DNA of 48,230 nt from Planctomycetota bacterium (GCA_011321845.1 DROQ01000114.1:1-48230); one strand, 5' to 3'; numbered from the stretch's first letter, positions 24,740 through 33,903 are shown. Numbers and translations are program-made. Notes: a model not told the origin generated them from the sequence alone.

Positions 24740-26743
24740 ATGGAAGGGCCGAGGCAGGAAACTCCAGAGAGGGGAATCGGGGCGGGGGCCGGGCCTGCGG
24801 AGAAGTCCCAGTCCCCTCCACGGGGTTCCCCTCGGATGAGCCTTCGTACCCGCCTCCTTCTCGGCCTCTCCCTGGCGGTCGCCGTCCCCCTTCTCGCCTT
24901 CTGGGTCCTCGGAGATCACGAGATCCGCCGGCGCACGCGGGAGAATCTCATCGTGCACCTCCTGCGCGGCCTCGCGCGGGAGACCAGCGAACGCCTTCGG
25001 GAGCAGCTCCTCACCAGCCGAGGGATCGCGGAACTGTTCAGTGTGGATGATCATACGCGGGCTCTGCTGCGGACCGGGGGACGAGGGAGAGGCAACTTCG
25101 AATCCTGGTTCCTGCGGGTGGCCGGCCGATTGGTCCCCACCGGCTCCTTCGTCCTCTTCGACGCGGAGGGGAGACCCCTCTTCCTCGCCGTGGACGGAGC
25201 GCCGGGGGGAACGCTGCGGGAAGGGGCCTTTCCCGCTCCCTGGTTCAGCTCCGATCCGGAGCTGCTCGGGCCCCGCTTCGCTCCCGTAAGGGTGTCCCCT
25301 TTCGTCAGCGAGGAGGCCGGGAGTTCGAGCCGGGATCCCAGCCGCCTCGTGCTGCCGCTGCGCATTCCCATCCTGGAGGACGATATGCGCCTCCTGGGCT
25401 TTGGGGTCTACTTCCTTCCCCTCGGCAACCTGCAAGCGGACCTGGAGCGGACACGGAAGGTCTTCGTCCAGGAAATGGGAGTCAAGAGCGCCCAAGTCTT
25501 TTTGTTCCTCTCCGGGAGCGGGGAGGGAAGGATCCTCCTCCACACCGACCGTGGACGTATTGGAGCGCGCCTGGACCCTCCCCTCGCCCTGGGCTTCACC
25601 AAGCGAGGCAAGCGCATCTACGGAGTGGAGGCCCTGAGCCCTGACGCCGCCCGCCCGGCCCCCGAGTTTGGGGCGGACCCTCTCTTCTGGCGTGTGGGCG
25701 TGGTTGCCGACGAGGACGAGATCTTCCAGAGCGTGGACGCCCTGGGCTCTTTCTTCTGGATCCTCCTCGCCGGAATCCTGGCCACCACTCTCGGGATGGC
25801 CTCGCTGATCTCCTGGATGGCCACCCGCTCCCTGCGAGGCCTCGAGTCCCTCGCCGCCGAACTGGGGGAGGGCCACCTCGATGTCCGCGCCAAGGAGGAA
25901 GGCCCCCAAGAGGTGCGCAGCCTCGCCTCCTCCCTCAACCGCATGGCCACGCGGCTCGAGCAGGACCGCGAGCGTCTCCGGGCCGCCGAGCGGGATCGTG
26001 CCTGGACCAAGATGGCCCGCCAGGTCGCCCACGAAATCAAGAACCCCCTCCAGCCCCTCCGCCTCCATGCCGAGTTGATCCAGCGCAGCGAGGCCGCTCC
26101 CCAGGCCAAGGAATCCGCGGGGACGATCCTGCGCCAGGTGGCTTCCCTGCAGCGCATCGTCGAGGACTTCCAGGAGTTCGCGCGGGCTTCGGAACCCCTG
26201 GACATGAGCCAGGAGTTCGCGCCGGGGGAACTCTTGGAGGAATTGCGCGCCCTCTATGGCGCGGACCCCGGGCTCCGGCTGGAGATCGAAGAGGACGGGT
26301 CCTGCCCGGACCTGAGGCTCCGCGGTGATCCCCAGCGCCTGCAACAGGTCCTGATCAACGCCCTCAAGAACGCCATCGAAGCCAGCGGTCCGGAGCCGGA
26401 GATCCGCATCCTGAGTCGGGTCCAAAAGGAGGAGTCTCCGCGGGCCGGACTGCAGGAACCAAGGCCGCGGGAGGAACGGGGAGGAGAAGGCCCGAAAGCG
26501 TCTTCCCTCCGCTGGATCCTCGAGATCCAGGACCGGGGTTGCGGAGTGGAGGGACTGGACCCCGACGCCCTCTTCGAGCCCTACTTTTCGACCAAGCGCG
26601 GCGGGACCGGTCTGGGCCTCGCCCTCGCAAGGCGCCACATCGAAGCCGCCGGTGGGCGGATCACTCTTGGCCCGCGCTCGGGCGGAGGAGCCGTTCTCCG
26701 GATCGAGCTGCCGGCCTTTCGCTCGGGAGAGAGGGCCCCATGA
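24740..26743 (+). CDS. NtrY-like membrane sensor histidine kinase
   Basis: 667 aa from ATG 24740. ATG 24836 (MSLRTRLLLGLSLAVAVPLL) starts directly at the first membrane helix and may be the true start, as the first 32 residues are low-complexity. A large periplasmic sensor region (about 60-335) lies between two helices (second: FFWILLAGILATTLGMASLISW). HAMP follows (RSLRGLESLAAELGEGHLDVR), then the dimerisation domain with the phospho-His in VAHEIKNPLQPL (about 429). The ATPase has N box NALKNAIEAS, G1 QDRGCGVE, and G2 GGTGLGLALARRH. No response regulator is adjacent. The stop overlaps the glycosyltransferase start (ATGA). Confidence 0.9.
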   Translation: MEGPRQETPERGIGAGAGPAEKSQSPPRGSPRMSLRTRLLLGLSLAVAVPLLAFWVLGDHEIRRRTRENLIVHLLRGLARETSERLREQLLTSRGIAELFSVDDHTRALLRTGGRGRGNFESWFLRVAGRLVPTGSFVLFDAEGRPLFLAVDGAPGGTLREGAFPAPWFSSDPELLGPRFAPVRVSPFVSEEAGSSSRDPSRLVLPLRIPILEDDMRLLGFGVYFLPLGNLQADLERTRKVFVQEMGVKSAQVFLFLSGSGEGRILLHTDRGRIGARLDPPLALGFTKRGKRIYGVEALSPDAARPAPEFGADPLFWRVGVVADEDEIFQSVDALGSFFWILLAGILATTLGMASLISWMATRSLRGLESLAAELGEGHLDVRAKEEGPQEVRSLASSLNRMATRLEQDRERLRAAERDRAWTKMARQVAHEIKNPLQPLRLHAELIQRSEAAPQAKESAGTILRQVASLQRIVEDFQEFARASEPLDMSQEFAPGELLEELRALYGADPGLRLEIEEDGSCPDLRLRGDPQRLQQVLINALKNAIEASGPEPEIRILSRVQKEESPRAGLQEPRPREERGGEGPKASSLRWILEIQDRGCGVEGLDPDALFEPYFSTKRGGTGLGLALARRHIEAAGGRITLGPRSGGGAVLRIELPAFRSGERAP

Positions 26744-27501
26744 ACAGCAGTGATCCGGGGCCCCGACGCGAGCCGGACGTCCTTCTCATCATTCCCTGCC
26801 TCAACGAAGAAGAAGGCCTGGCCCGGGTCCTCGAGACCCTCCCGATCCAGGAGCAAGGACTGCGCGTCGTCGTCGTCGACAATGGCTCCACCGACCGCAG
26901 CGCCGAGGTCGCCCGGGGGATGGGTGTCCAGGTTGTGCGGGAGGAGCGGCGGGGTTACGGGGCGGCCTGCTTGCGGGGGATCGCCCAGCGCAGAAACGAA
27001 AGGATCATCGCCTTTTTGGACGCCGATTTCTCCGACGATCCCCGGGAGATTGGCGACATCCTTGGCCCCCTCCGTCGAGGGGAAGCGGAATTCGTCCTCG
27101 GCTCCCGGATGTTGCTCCCGGCTTCGCGCAAGGCCCTGCTCCCCCAGGCGCGCTACGGCAATCGGCTGGCCGCCTTCCTCCTGCGGCTTCTTTTCGGGCA
27201 CCGCTGCACCGACCTCGGACCTTTCCGCGCCTTGAGCTGGGAAGCCTTGCAGCGCATGGGGATGAAGGACCAGAATTTTGGTTGGACCGTGGAGATGCAG
27301 GCCAAGGCGGGCTTGCTGGGCCTTCGCTGCCTCGAGGTCCCCGTCTCCTACAAGCAGAGAATCGGCGCCTCCAAGATCACCGGTACCCTGAGTGGAACCC
27401 TCGCTGCCTCCTACAAGATCCTCTGGACGCTTTTTTGGCTGCGTCTTCGTCCCTCACTCCCCCCGGTTCCTCTGGAGGAAGGGGCCAAAGTCGGCAGGTA
27501 G
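26740..27501 (+). CDS. Family 2 glycosyltransferase (polyprenyl-phosphate sugar transferase type)
   Basis: 253 aa, coupled to the kinase gene by an ATGA overlap. GT-A fold features: LLIIPCLNEEEGLARVL (nucleotide-binding start), VVVDNGSTDRSAEV, RGYGAACLRGI, and the DxD-like FLDADFSDDP (about 87). The late segment FGWTVEMQAKAGLLGLRCLEVPVSYKQRIGASKITG is that of DPM1-like enzymes. There are no long membrane helices at the C-terminus. The last 48 bases overlap, tail to tail, the pseudouridine synthase gene on the other strand. Confidence 0.88.
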   Translation: MNSSDPGPRREPDVLLIIPCLNEEEGLARVLETLPIQEQGLRVVVVDNGSTDRSAEVARGMGVQVVREERRGYGAACLRGIAQRRNERIIAFLDADFSDDPREIGDILGPLRRGEAEFVLGSRMLLPASRKALLPQARYGNRLAAFLLRLLFGHRCTDLGPFRALSWEALQRMGMKDQNFGWTVEMQAKAGLLGLRCLEVPVSYKQRIGASKITGTLSGTLAASYKILWTLFWLRLRPSLPPVPLEEGAKVGR

Positions 27502-28170
27502 CGGCGCCTCCACTTCCACCATCTCTCCCGTGAAGGGATGCCGAAACTGCAGTGCGCTTGCATGGAGCATGCAGCGCGGGGCCCGGATCTTTTTGACCCG
27601 CGGATCCCAGTGACCGTATTTCCGGTCTCCTACCAATGGGTGTCCCCGATCAGCCATCTGCACCCGGATCTGGTTCCGCCTCCCCGTCTCCAGCCGGAAG
27701 GCGAGCAGCGAATACCCTTCGAAGCTCTCCAGGACTCCGTACTCCGTGATGGCCTTTTGTCCCTTGTCGGAAACCTCCATCACCCCGCCTTCTCCCAAGG
27801 CCAGAAGGGACTCCAGCCGGGCCGTGATCGGATGGGGGACACCCACGACAAGTCCCCGGTAGATCCGCTCCGCGCGATGCCCCCGGAAGATCCGCTCCAT
27901 CTCCACCTTGGCCTCTCTGCTCCTGGCGAGGGCGAGGGTCCCGCTGGTCTCCTCGTCCAAGCGGTGGACCAGGAAGAGGCGGGCATCCTCCCCTCGCGTT
28001 CGCAGCAGCCTGGCAGCCCAGGGAAGAAGGCTGGGATCTCCCCGCCTCCCCGGGGCCTGTTGAGTGAGCAGGCCCGCCGGTTTGTTCAAAACGAGGAGGT
28101 GGGGGTCCAGGTAGAGGATGTCTCGGGGACGGGCCTCCCCGGGTTCGGGAAAATCGGACGATTGTTTCAT
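27454..28170 (-). CDS. RluA-family pseudouridine synthase
   Basis: 238 aa. Motif I with the catalytic Asp is FLVHRLDEETSGTLALA (Asp 72). Also present are ILYLDPHLLVLNKPAGLLT, the KxYRGLVxG-type strand ERIYRGLVVGV, and ETGRRNQIRVQMADRGHPLVGDRKYG. No S4 domain precedes the catalytic domain, so it is of the short type. It converts uridine to pseudouridine in rRNA or tRNA; the target is unknown. Confidence 0.92.
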   Translation of the reverse strand: MKQSSDFPEPGEARPRDILYLDPHLLVLNKPAGLLTQQAPGRRGDPSLLPWAARLLRTRGEDARLFLVHRLDEETSGTLALARSREAKVEMERIFRGHRAERIYRGLVVGVPHPITARLESLLALGEGGVMEVSDKGQKAITEYGVLESFEGYSLLAFRLETGRRNQIRVQMADRGHPLVGDRKYGHWDPRVKKIRAPRCMLHASALQFRHPFTGEMVEVEAPLPADFGPFLQRNRGE

Positions 28171-28248
28171 TCTGGGATTTTGCGATGTGAACGCAACTTT
28201 CCAAAGGGGTCAACGACGAAGGGGGTTTGAGCCGAAGTTCTATCCATC

Positions 28249-29643
28249 GTGAGTGGAGATGTGGAAAAGCTGCGATTCCCCCTGCCGGGTGGCATACCAG
28301 AGGGAAAGCCGAAGGGAAGGATCCTGATCATCGATCAAGACCCTCGGGCCGCTTCCCTCCTGGAGGCGGTCCTGAGTTCGCAGGGCCACCAGGTGGATAT
28401 GGGCAGGGACCTTAGCGAAGCCGAAACGCTGCTCAAGGGCCTTCAGGTGGACCTGGTCTTCCTCCGCGTGGAAAGCGAAAAAGAGAGCTTCCTCCAGGAC
28501 TTCGGAGCGCTCAAGGACAGCGATCCCATGGTGCCGATTGTTGTGGTGGGACCGGTGGGTGAGACGGATCTGGCCGTGACGACGACGCGCTTCGGAGCAT
28601 TCGACTACCTTCCCGAGGTTTTCGAGTCCGAAGCCCTCGCCACGATGGTGGATCGCGCCATGAGCGAGGTCTACCGCATCAGGGCCAATACCCGAATGAT
28701 GCGCATGGTGGCCGAGAGCAAGCTGACCTCGGAGCCCTTGGGCAACGCTCCCGTCTTTCTGGAAAGCAAGACACAGATCGCCGAGGCCCTGGGCGAGGGT
28801 GGCCTTTTCGGGGTTGTGGAGGAGGCTGGCTCCGGGGCGCGCGAGACCATACGCCTGCTCCATGAGAGGGTGCATCCGGGCCAGGAGCTTCACCATGTTT
28901 CGGGGCAGGATGTCCATGGAGTCACGGACCTTCCCTTTCTGAAACGAGGCAAGGCCCAAGGCCACTGGGTTCTCCATGCAACGGAGAGTCTCTCGCGAAG
29001 GATGCAGGGAGCCCTGGCCGCATGGTGGTTCTCCTTCGACGAGAAACCCGGGGGAGAAGATTTTTCCCTCGTCCTCCTCTTTCAACAGTGGGAGGGCCGC
29101 ATCGAAAACTTCAAGGCCTTCCATCCTGACTTCGCGGCCCTGTTCCGCGTGCAGCAGTGCCTGCGCTACCCCCCTCTGCGCGAGCGGAGAGACGATATCC
29201 CCCTCCTCGCCACCGAAGCCCTGATGGAGTTTACCGAAGGTCTGACCTATCCCGGCTTCACCCCGGAGGCCTTTCTTCTTCTTCAGTCCATCCCCTGGCG
29301 TGGCAATCTCCTCGAGCTGAGGACCATCATCGGCAAGGCCTGGGTGATCTCGGAGCGTGAGCCCATCGGCAGAGCCCAAGTTTGCGCTGCCTCGGATGAC
29401 CTGGCTGCCGCCTTCCTTCCCGAAGACGTCGAACTCTATCGTGACGCCGAGTCCCGCTCCGTTCTCCCCTTCGAGGACGAGGAGCGCCACATTCTCGAGC
29501 GCGCGCTGATCGCCACCGAGGGCAACGTCAGCCGCGCGGCGGAGCTGCTCAAAATCGGTCGTGCCACCCTCTACCGCAAGATCCACCAGTACGACCTGAC
29601 GCGCTACAGGAAACGCTCCAGCGCGACCATGGCCAAGGGCTGA
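28249..29643 (+). CDS. NtrC-architecture regulator with dead receiver and dead AAA+ domain
   Basis: 464 aa from GTG 28249 (GTG 28261 is an alternative). Receiver (about 23-140): ILIIDQD keeps the acidic pair, but the phospho-acceptor position is Arg 73 (DLVFLR where DLVLLD is usual). AAA+ (about 165-390): the Walker A site reads VVEEAGSGARE, so the Lys is lost (Ala 197). No GAFTGA loop is visible. Walker B reads HWVLHATESLS, so Asp-Glu is lost. Still conserved are FRVQQCLRYPPLRERRDDIPLLA and WRGNLLELRTI. The C-terminal Fis HTH is intact (EGNVSRAAELLKIGRATLYRKIHQY). It probably binds DNA but cannot remodel sigma-54 by itself. Confidence 0.85.
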   Translation: MSGDVEKLRFPLPGGIPEGKPKGRILIIDQDPRAASLLEAVLSSQGHQVDMGRDLSEAETLLKGLQVDLVFLRVESEKESFLQDFGALKDSDPMVPIVVVGPVGETDLAVTTTRFGAFDYLPEVFESEALATMVDRAMSEVYRIRANTRMMRMVAESKLTSEPLGNAPVFLESKTQIAEALGEGGLFGVVEEAGSGARETIRLLHERVHPGQELHHVSGQDVHGVTDLPFLKRGKAQGHWVLHATESLSRRMQGALAAWWFSFDEKPGGEDFSLVLLFQQWEGRIENFKAFHPDFAALFRVQQCLRYPPLRERRDDIPLLATEALMEFTEGLTYPGFTPEAFLLLQSIPWRGNLLELRTIIGKAWVISEREPIGRAQVCAASDDLAAAFLPEDVELYRDAESRSVLPFEDEERHILERALIATEGNVSRAAELLKIGRATLYRKIHQYDLTRYRKRSSATMAKG

Positions 29644-29659
29644 CCCTCCCGGACTGGGA

Positions 29660-29716
29660 CAGGGTAAGACTTCTTCTCATGGGGGCTTGAGCCCTGGGGA
29701 ATGCTCCTTTACCCTG
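29660..29716. repeat. Nested inverted repeat upstream of the beta-helix gene
   Basis: CAGGGTAA (29660-29667) and TTACCCTG (29709-29716) form perfect 8-bp arms around a 41-base loop that holds a second hairpin (GGGC-TTGA-GCCC, 29683-29694). It may be an operator for the regulator just upstream, or a terminator without a T-run. Undecided. Confidence 0.45.
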
Positions 29717-29778
29717 AATCTTCCCGCCAAAACATCCCATCCCACCTTTTTCCTATTTCCAATCCGGAGGAATCATTG

Positions 29779-30948
29779 ATGCGACGCTACGCAACCCTTC
29801 TCCCCCTTCTCGTCTGCACTTCCCTTCTGAGCGCCCAGAAAACCTGGATCGTCGACGCCAGGGGGGGACTTGGATCCCATTTCAGCGACCTTCCCCAAGC
29901 TGTGCAAAAAGCCAAGGATGGGGACATCCTTCTGATGAGACCCGGTCGCTATTCCGGGGTGACCATTGCCTCCAAAGGGCTCAGCATCCTCGGGGGCAAC
30001 GGAGTCTCCATCCAGCCAGCGGTGAACAAAGCGCCCTTTACGATCACCAATCTCCCGAAGACGAGCAAGATGGTTTTGAGGGGGCTTCGGTTCGAAGAGT
30101 GGGCCTATCGTGCCAAGGCGACCCTCCAAATCTCGAGTTGTCGTGGGATCGTTCTGGTCGAGGAATGCGTCGTCCTGGAACCCCATCTCGCCTTTGGGCC
30201 GGCGGTTTCGATCTCCTCTTCCTCCTCCGTCGTCTTCAATCACAGCGCGGTTCGCCAGGGCCTCAAGAGTTTGGGGAGCGACCTCGTCTTCAACGGATCC
30301 CTGAGCTATTACAAACCAAAGGGGTTTGGTTTTCCCGGGATCATCACGGAGGGGGGGAGCCTGGAGCTGAACCAGGCGACCATCGTTCCTGGGTTCCACC
30401 GCCCCCACACAAGCAATGTTCTCCCCTATGGGGTCGAGGCAAAAAACAGCACCATCCTGGTTCGCGGGGATTCTTTCTCGGACATTTTCGGAGGATTCGA
30501 TCAGGTGACCCGGAAAAAGCTTCCGGCCTTCTTCGATCATGGTGGGAGCAGGCTCTTCCTGGATCCGGATGTCACCTACGAGGGGAAACTGACCTCCTTC
30601 GGGAACCGGGTGATCCGGCGGCAGATGCCTTCCTTGATGGCGCGGAGCGGGAGTCTGGGTGGAATGATTCAAGGGGAACTCTATCCGCCGGCCGGCAGCG
30701 CTTTTGTCATCCTGGTCGCCCTGCCCATGAACAAAATCTCCACTCCCTGGGGAGACTCCTGGTTGGATCCGAGGAGCACCCTCCCCCTCAGCGTGGGCTC
30801 TGTGACCACCAGGGTACGCAAGTCCTACTCCCTCCCCCTTCCCAAGCTAAGCCAACTGCTTGGGCTGAACCTCGCCTTCCAGGCGTTCAGCTCGAACCAG
30901 AGGGGGTTCCAGCTCTCCAACGCGGGGGTTACCGCCATCCACAACTAG
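29779..30948 (+). CDS. Secreted parallel beta-helix protein
   Basis: 389 aa. ATG 29779 follows GGAGGAAT and starts a signal peptide (YATLLPLLVCTSLLSAQ). The mature N-terminus TWIVDARGGLGSHFSDLPQAVQKAKDGDILLMRPG is the typical opening of pectate-lyase-like or right-handed beta-helix proteins. Later turns show repeated short strands (GVTIASKGLSILGGNGVSI; LVFNGSLSYY). The last about 80 residues form a separate region (FVILVALPMNKISTPWGDSW). No catalytic site was recognised. Such proteins are numerous in some Planctomycetota. Sits directly before the ECF sigma gene (15-base gap). Confidence 0.82.
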   Translation: MRRYATLLPLLVCTSLLSAQKTWIVDARGGLGSHFSDLPQAVQKAKDGDILLMRPGRYSGVTIASKGLSILGGNGVSIQPAVNKAPFTITNLPKTSKMVLRGLRFEEWAYRAKATLQISSCRGIVLVEECVVLEPHLAFGPAVSISSSSSVVFNHSAVRQGLKSLGSDLVFNGSLSYYKPKGFGFPGIITEGGSLELNQATIVPGFHRPHTSNVLPYGVEAKNSTILVRGDSFSDIFGGFDQVTRKKLPAFFDHGGSRLFLDPDVTYEGKLTSFGNRVIRRQMPSLMARSGSLGGMIQGELYPPAGSAFVILVALPMNKISTPWGDSWLDPRSTLPLSVGSVTTRVRKSYSLPLPKLSQLLGLNLAFQAFSSNQRGFQLSNAGVTAIHN

Positions 30949-30963
30949 GTTTTCTCCTCCCCG

Positions 30964-31569
30964 ATGGGCCCTCTCCAGAGCGATGACTTCGGCGAAACCA
31001 TGGACCTCGTCCGGAGGATCAAGGATGGGGAACAGGAAGCCTGGGAGGAGTTCTTCAGGCGCTACCATGACGATCTCCTCTTCTCCATCCGGAGTGGGCT
31101 GGGGAAGAGGCTTCGGGGCGTCTTGCAGAGCGAAGATGTCTTCCAGAGCGTCGCCCTCGAGGCGTTCCGGGATGCGGGGCGCTTCGAGTACCGGGGCAAG
31201 GGGAGCCTCAAGGCCTTCCTCCACCGCATGGTCCAGAACAAGATCCGGGACCTGGGCGATTGGATCGGAGCGGCCAAGCGGGCGGGGACGGTGCCTCTCG
31301 GAGACAGCATTCTCGCCGGTCTCCCCTCGGCCGGGGAAGAACCGCGATACTTTGACGAGGAGCGCTTTGGGGCTCTCGAGGCCTGTCTCGGCGCCCTGCC
31401 CCAAGAGATGCGTGAGGCCATTGTCCTTCGCAAGATCGAAGGGCTGGGTTATGCGGAATTGGCGGAGCGGCTCGGTAAGACGGAGCCAGCGGCGCGCAAG
31501 CTGTTTTCCCGGGCGATGGGGAGGCTCGCCCTCCTGTTGACGGAGCGGAAAAAGGGGGAAGAGGGGTGA
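30964..31569 (+). CDS. ECF-type sigma-70 factor paired with a kinase
   Basis: 201 aa. Region 2: EAWEEFFRRYHDDLLFSIRSGL through LQSEDVFQSVALEAFRDAGRF (about 25-75). Region 4: LPQEMREAIVLRKIEGLGYAELAERLGKTEPAARKLFSRAMGRL (about 142-190). No anti-sigma gene is nearby. Instead its stop overlaps a Ser/Thr kinase start (GTGA). This pairing is known from planctomycete ECF groups, where the kinase is thought to control the sigma factor. Confidence 0.92.
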   Translation: MGPLQSDDFGETMDLVRRIKDGEQEAWEEFFRRYHDDLLFSIRSGLGKRLRGVLQSEDVFQSVALEAFRDAGRFEYRGKGSLKAFLHRMVQNKIRDLGDWIGAAKRAGTVPLGDSILAGLPSAGEEPRYFDEERFGALEACLGALPQEMREAIVLRKIEGLGYAELAERLGKTEPAARKLFSRAMGRLALLLTERKKGEEG

Positions 31570-33818
31570 GTCCTGGAGAGCAGGCATCTCCCTCACCCGA
31601 GGAGCGGCTCGAGGAGGCGCTCGCCGAGTTTCACGAGCGCTGGGAAAGGGACTCCAGCCTCAGCGTGGAGGCCTTTTTGGAGGAGTTGCCGGAGGCCCCC
31701 CCGGGGCTCCGGGAGGCCTTGGAGACGCTCCTGGACTTGGAGACCGACGGGGGGCTGGGGGCGACTCTGGGGCCGAGGGATGGGGAGCGCCTTCCGCCTG
31801 CGGTAGGACCCTACCTGGTAATGGGAAGACTGGGGGCCGGGGGGATGGGCACCCTCCTTATGGTCCGCGGGCCGGGGGAGGAAAAGGGGGTCTACGCGAT
31901 GAAACTCCTGCGCAAGACTCTCTCTTGGGAACCGCGTGCGCGGGAGCGCTTCGAGCGCGAGTGCAAGGTGCTCCAGGAGATCTCGCATCCGGGGATCGTT
32001 CGCCTGCGGGGCTACGAACTGGACGCGGATCCCCCCTGGATGGTGATGGACCTGGTCGAGGGCGAAAACCTCCAGGAACTGCTCCGGGAGAGGGGCCCGC
32101 TCCCACCGAGGGATGCAGTGGCCCTGCTGCTCCAGGTGACGGAGAGCGTGGGCTTCCTCCACGAGCGCGGCGTGATCCACCGTGACCTCAAACCCGCCAA
32201 CCTGGTCCTCGACGCAAAGGGGACACCCATCCTCATCGATTTTGGTCTTGCCGCCTCGGGAGGTTGGAGCACGATGACCCGATCGGGGGATCTGCTCGGG
32301 ACCCCGGCTTATATGGCTCCGGAGTTGGCCCGGGGGGAGAGGGCGACCCACCTCAGCGATATCTATGGGCTTGGGGCTCTGCTCTTCGCTCTCCTCTCGG
32401 GCAGGCCTCCGCACCAGGGAGAGCCGCTGTCGGTCCTCGAGAGGGTGGGACGGAGAAGGCCCCCCCGCCTGGATGCCTCGCTCAAACTGCCTCGGGATCT
32501 ACGCGCCCTGGTGGAGAAGGCCATGGCCTTCGAGCCGGAGTGGCGGTTTCAGGGCGCAGCAGAGCTGGGGGCCAAACTGCGGGACTTCCAGCGGGGGAAT
32601 TGGATCTCCGGGCTGCACAAGCCTCTTGGGCAGAGGCTCCGGGAGGAGTGGCGCTTCTATCGGCCGAGGCTTTTTCTAGGCGCGGGGCTGCTGGTCCTTG
32701 CGCTTGCGGTCCCGCTGCTCTCACGCCTGGTGGAGAAGGCCCGCCTCCGCGACCTCCGTGAGGCCCTGTTGTCGGGGACCCGGGCCTACCTCGCCGAGGA
32801 CTGGCCGGAGGCCAAGAGGATGGGAAGGCAGGCGTTGGCCTTGGACCCTGGGGACCCCGTCGCCCGCTTCCTCGCCGGAGAAGAGACCAGGAGCCCCCTG
32901 GCCCAGGCCGCCGCCAGGCTGCGAGCGGGCGATTCTTCCCTGGCCCTTCCCCTGGCCCAGGAGGCCGCCCGCCGAAATCCCGAGGCCCCGCTGCCTGCCG
33001 CCCTCCTCGGCCTTGCCGCTTTCCGCGCCGGCAAGAACCGCCTCGCCGCCCGCGAACTGGTCTCTGCCCGGCGCCTCCTTCCGGGGACACCCAAGCTCTT
33101 GCATTTCCTCGCCCTCACCAAGCTCAGGGAGAGGGACCCTGAGGGGGCCATGGCCCTGCTCAACCGGGCCTTGGAGCTGGACCCGAAGCGCCCCGACAGC
33201 CTCTACCAGAGGGCCAAGCTCTGGGCGGGGCGCAAGGACTTCCAAAAGGCCTACGCGGACATCCAATCCGCCCTCAAGCTCCGGGGTAAGAGGGAGCCCA
33301 GCCTCCTCAACGCCCTCGCCAGCTTCCTGGACGGGATGGGGCGCAAGAAGGAGGCCGAAGCCGTCTTCCGGGAGATCCTCGAACGCTTCCCCGAACGCCC
33401 CAAAGTCCTCTACAACCTCGCGCTCACCCTGGACGGCCTCGACCGCATCCCCGAAGCCGCCAAGGTCTATCGCATGGTCCTGGATCGTGGACCGCGCGAC
33501 CCCAAAACCCTCCTCGCCCTCGCCTGGCTGTATTCAGGCTCCCAGCGGGAGACCTGCGAGACCTGCCGGCGCCAGTTCGAGGAACATCCCAAGCTGTTGG
33601 ATTTCCCCGCCGCCCGAAAACTCCTCCTCGAAGGCGTCGCCAAGGACGGGGGTCGCAACGACTCCATCCTCGCGGCAGCTGTCCAGATCGCCCTCCGCAT
33701 CGGGGCGGAGGGGGACCTCGCTGGACTCCTGGACTCCCTGAGCCGTCGAAAAAAGATCAGCGACCGCAGACTGGGCCGTATCGTCCGCCACAAGCGCTCC
33801 CTCGAGAAGCACCGTTAG
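31566..33818 (+). CDS. Membrane Ser/Thr protein kinase with C-terminal TPRs
   Basis: 750 aa, GTG start overlapping the sigma stop by four bases. Kinase domain about 80-345: Gly-loop GRLGAGGMG, Lys in YAMKLLRK, catalytic loop VIHRDLKPANLVLD (about 204), IDFGLAASGG (about 223), activation end GTPAYMAPELARG. One transmembrane helix at about 367-388 (LFLGAGLLVLALAVPLLSRL). The outer part holds a run of TPRs to the end (EGAMALLNRALELDPKRPDSLYQRA; KVLYNLALTLDGLDRIPEAAKVYRMVL). The extracytoplasmic TPRs probably sense a ligand or partner and the inner kinase acts on the ECF sigma; the latter is inference from the coupling. Confidence 0.93.
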   Translation: MSPGEQASPSPEERLEEALAEFHERWERDSSLSVEAFLEELPEAPPGLREALETLLDLETDGGLGATLGPRDGERLPPAVGPYLVMGRLGAGGMGTLLMVRGPGEEKGVYAMKLLRKTLSWEPRARERFERECKVLQEISHPGIVRLRGYELDADPPWMVMDLVEGENLQELLRERGPLPPRDAVALLLQVTESVGFLHERGVIHRDLKPANLVLDAKGTPILIDFGLAASGGWSTMTRSGDLLGTPAYMAPELARGERATHLSDIYGLGALLFALLSGRPPHQGEPLSVLERVGRRRPPRLDASLKLPRDLRALVEKAMAFEPEWRFQGAAELGAKLRDFQRGNWISGLHKPLGQRLREEWRFYRPRLFLGAGLLVLALAVPLLSRLVEKARLRDLREALLSGTRAYLAEDWPEAKRMGRQALALDPGDPVARFLAGEETRSPLAQAAARLRAGDSSLALPLAQEAARRNPEAPLPAALLGLAAFRAGKNRLAARELVSARRLLPGTPKLLHFLALTKLRERDPEGAMALLNRALELDPKRPDSLYQRAKLWAGRKDFQKAYADIQSALKLRGKREPSLLNALASFLDGMGRKKEAEAVFREILERFPERPKVLYNLALTLDGLDRIPEAAKVYRMVLDRGPRDPKTLLALAWLYSGSQRETCETCRRQFEEHPKLLDFPAARKLLLEGVAKDGGRNDSILAAAVQIALRIGAEGDLAGLLDSLSRRKKISDRRLGRIVRHKRSLEKHR

Positions 33819-33903
33819 CTTCCATGTCCATGAGGGGGGAATCTCCCGCGCTAATCCCCCGCGCTCCTTCACCAAGGATCATGGATCCAGGCGAGTTCGG
33901 TTT

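Noticed and set aside
24098-26638. Minus-strand frame of 846 codons
   Set aside because: Antisense of the sensor kinase fused to an out-of-frame part of the cystathionine beta-synthase gene; no coherent domain.
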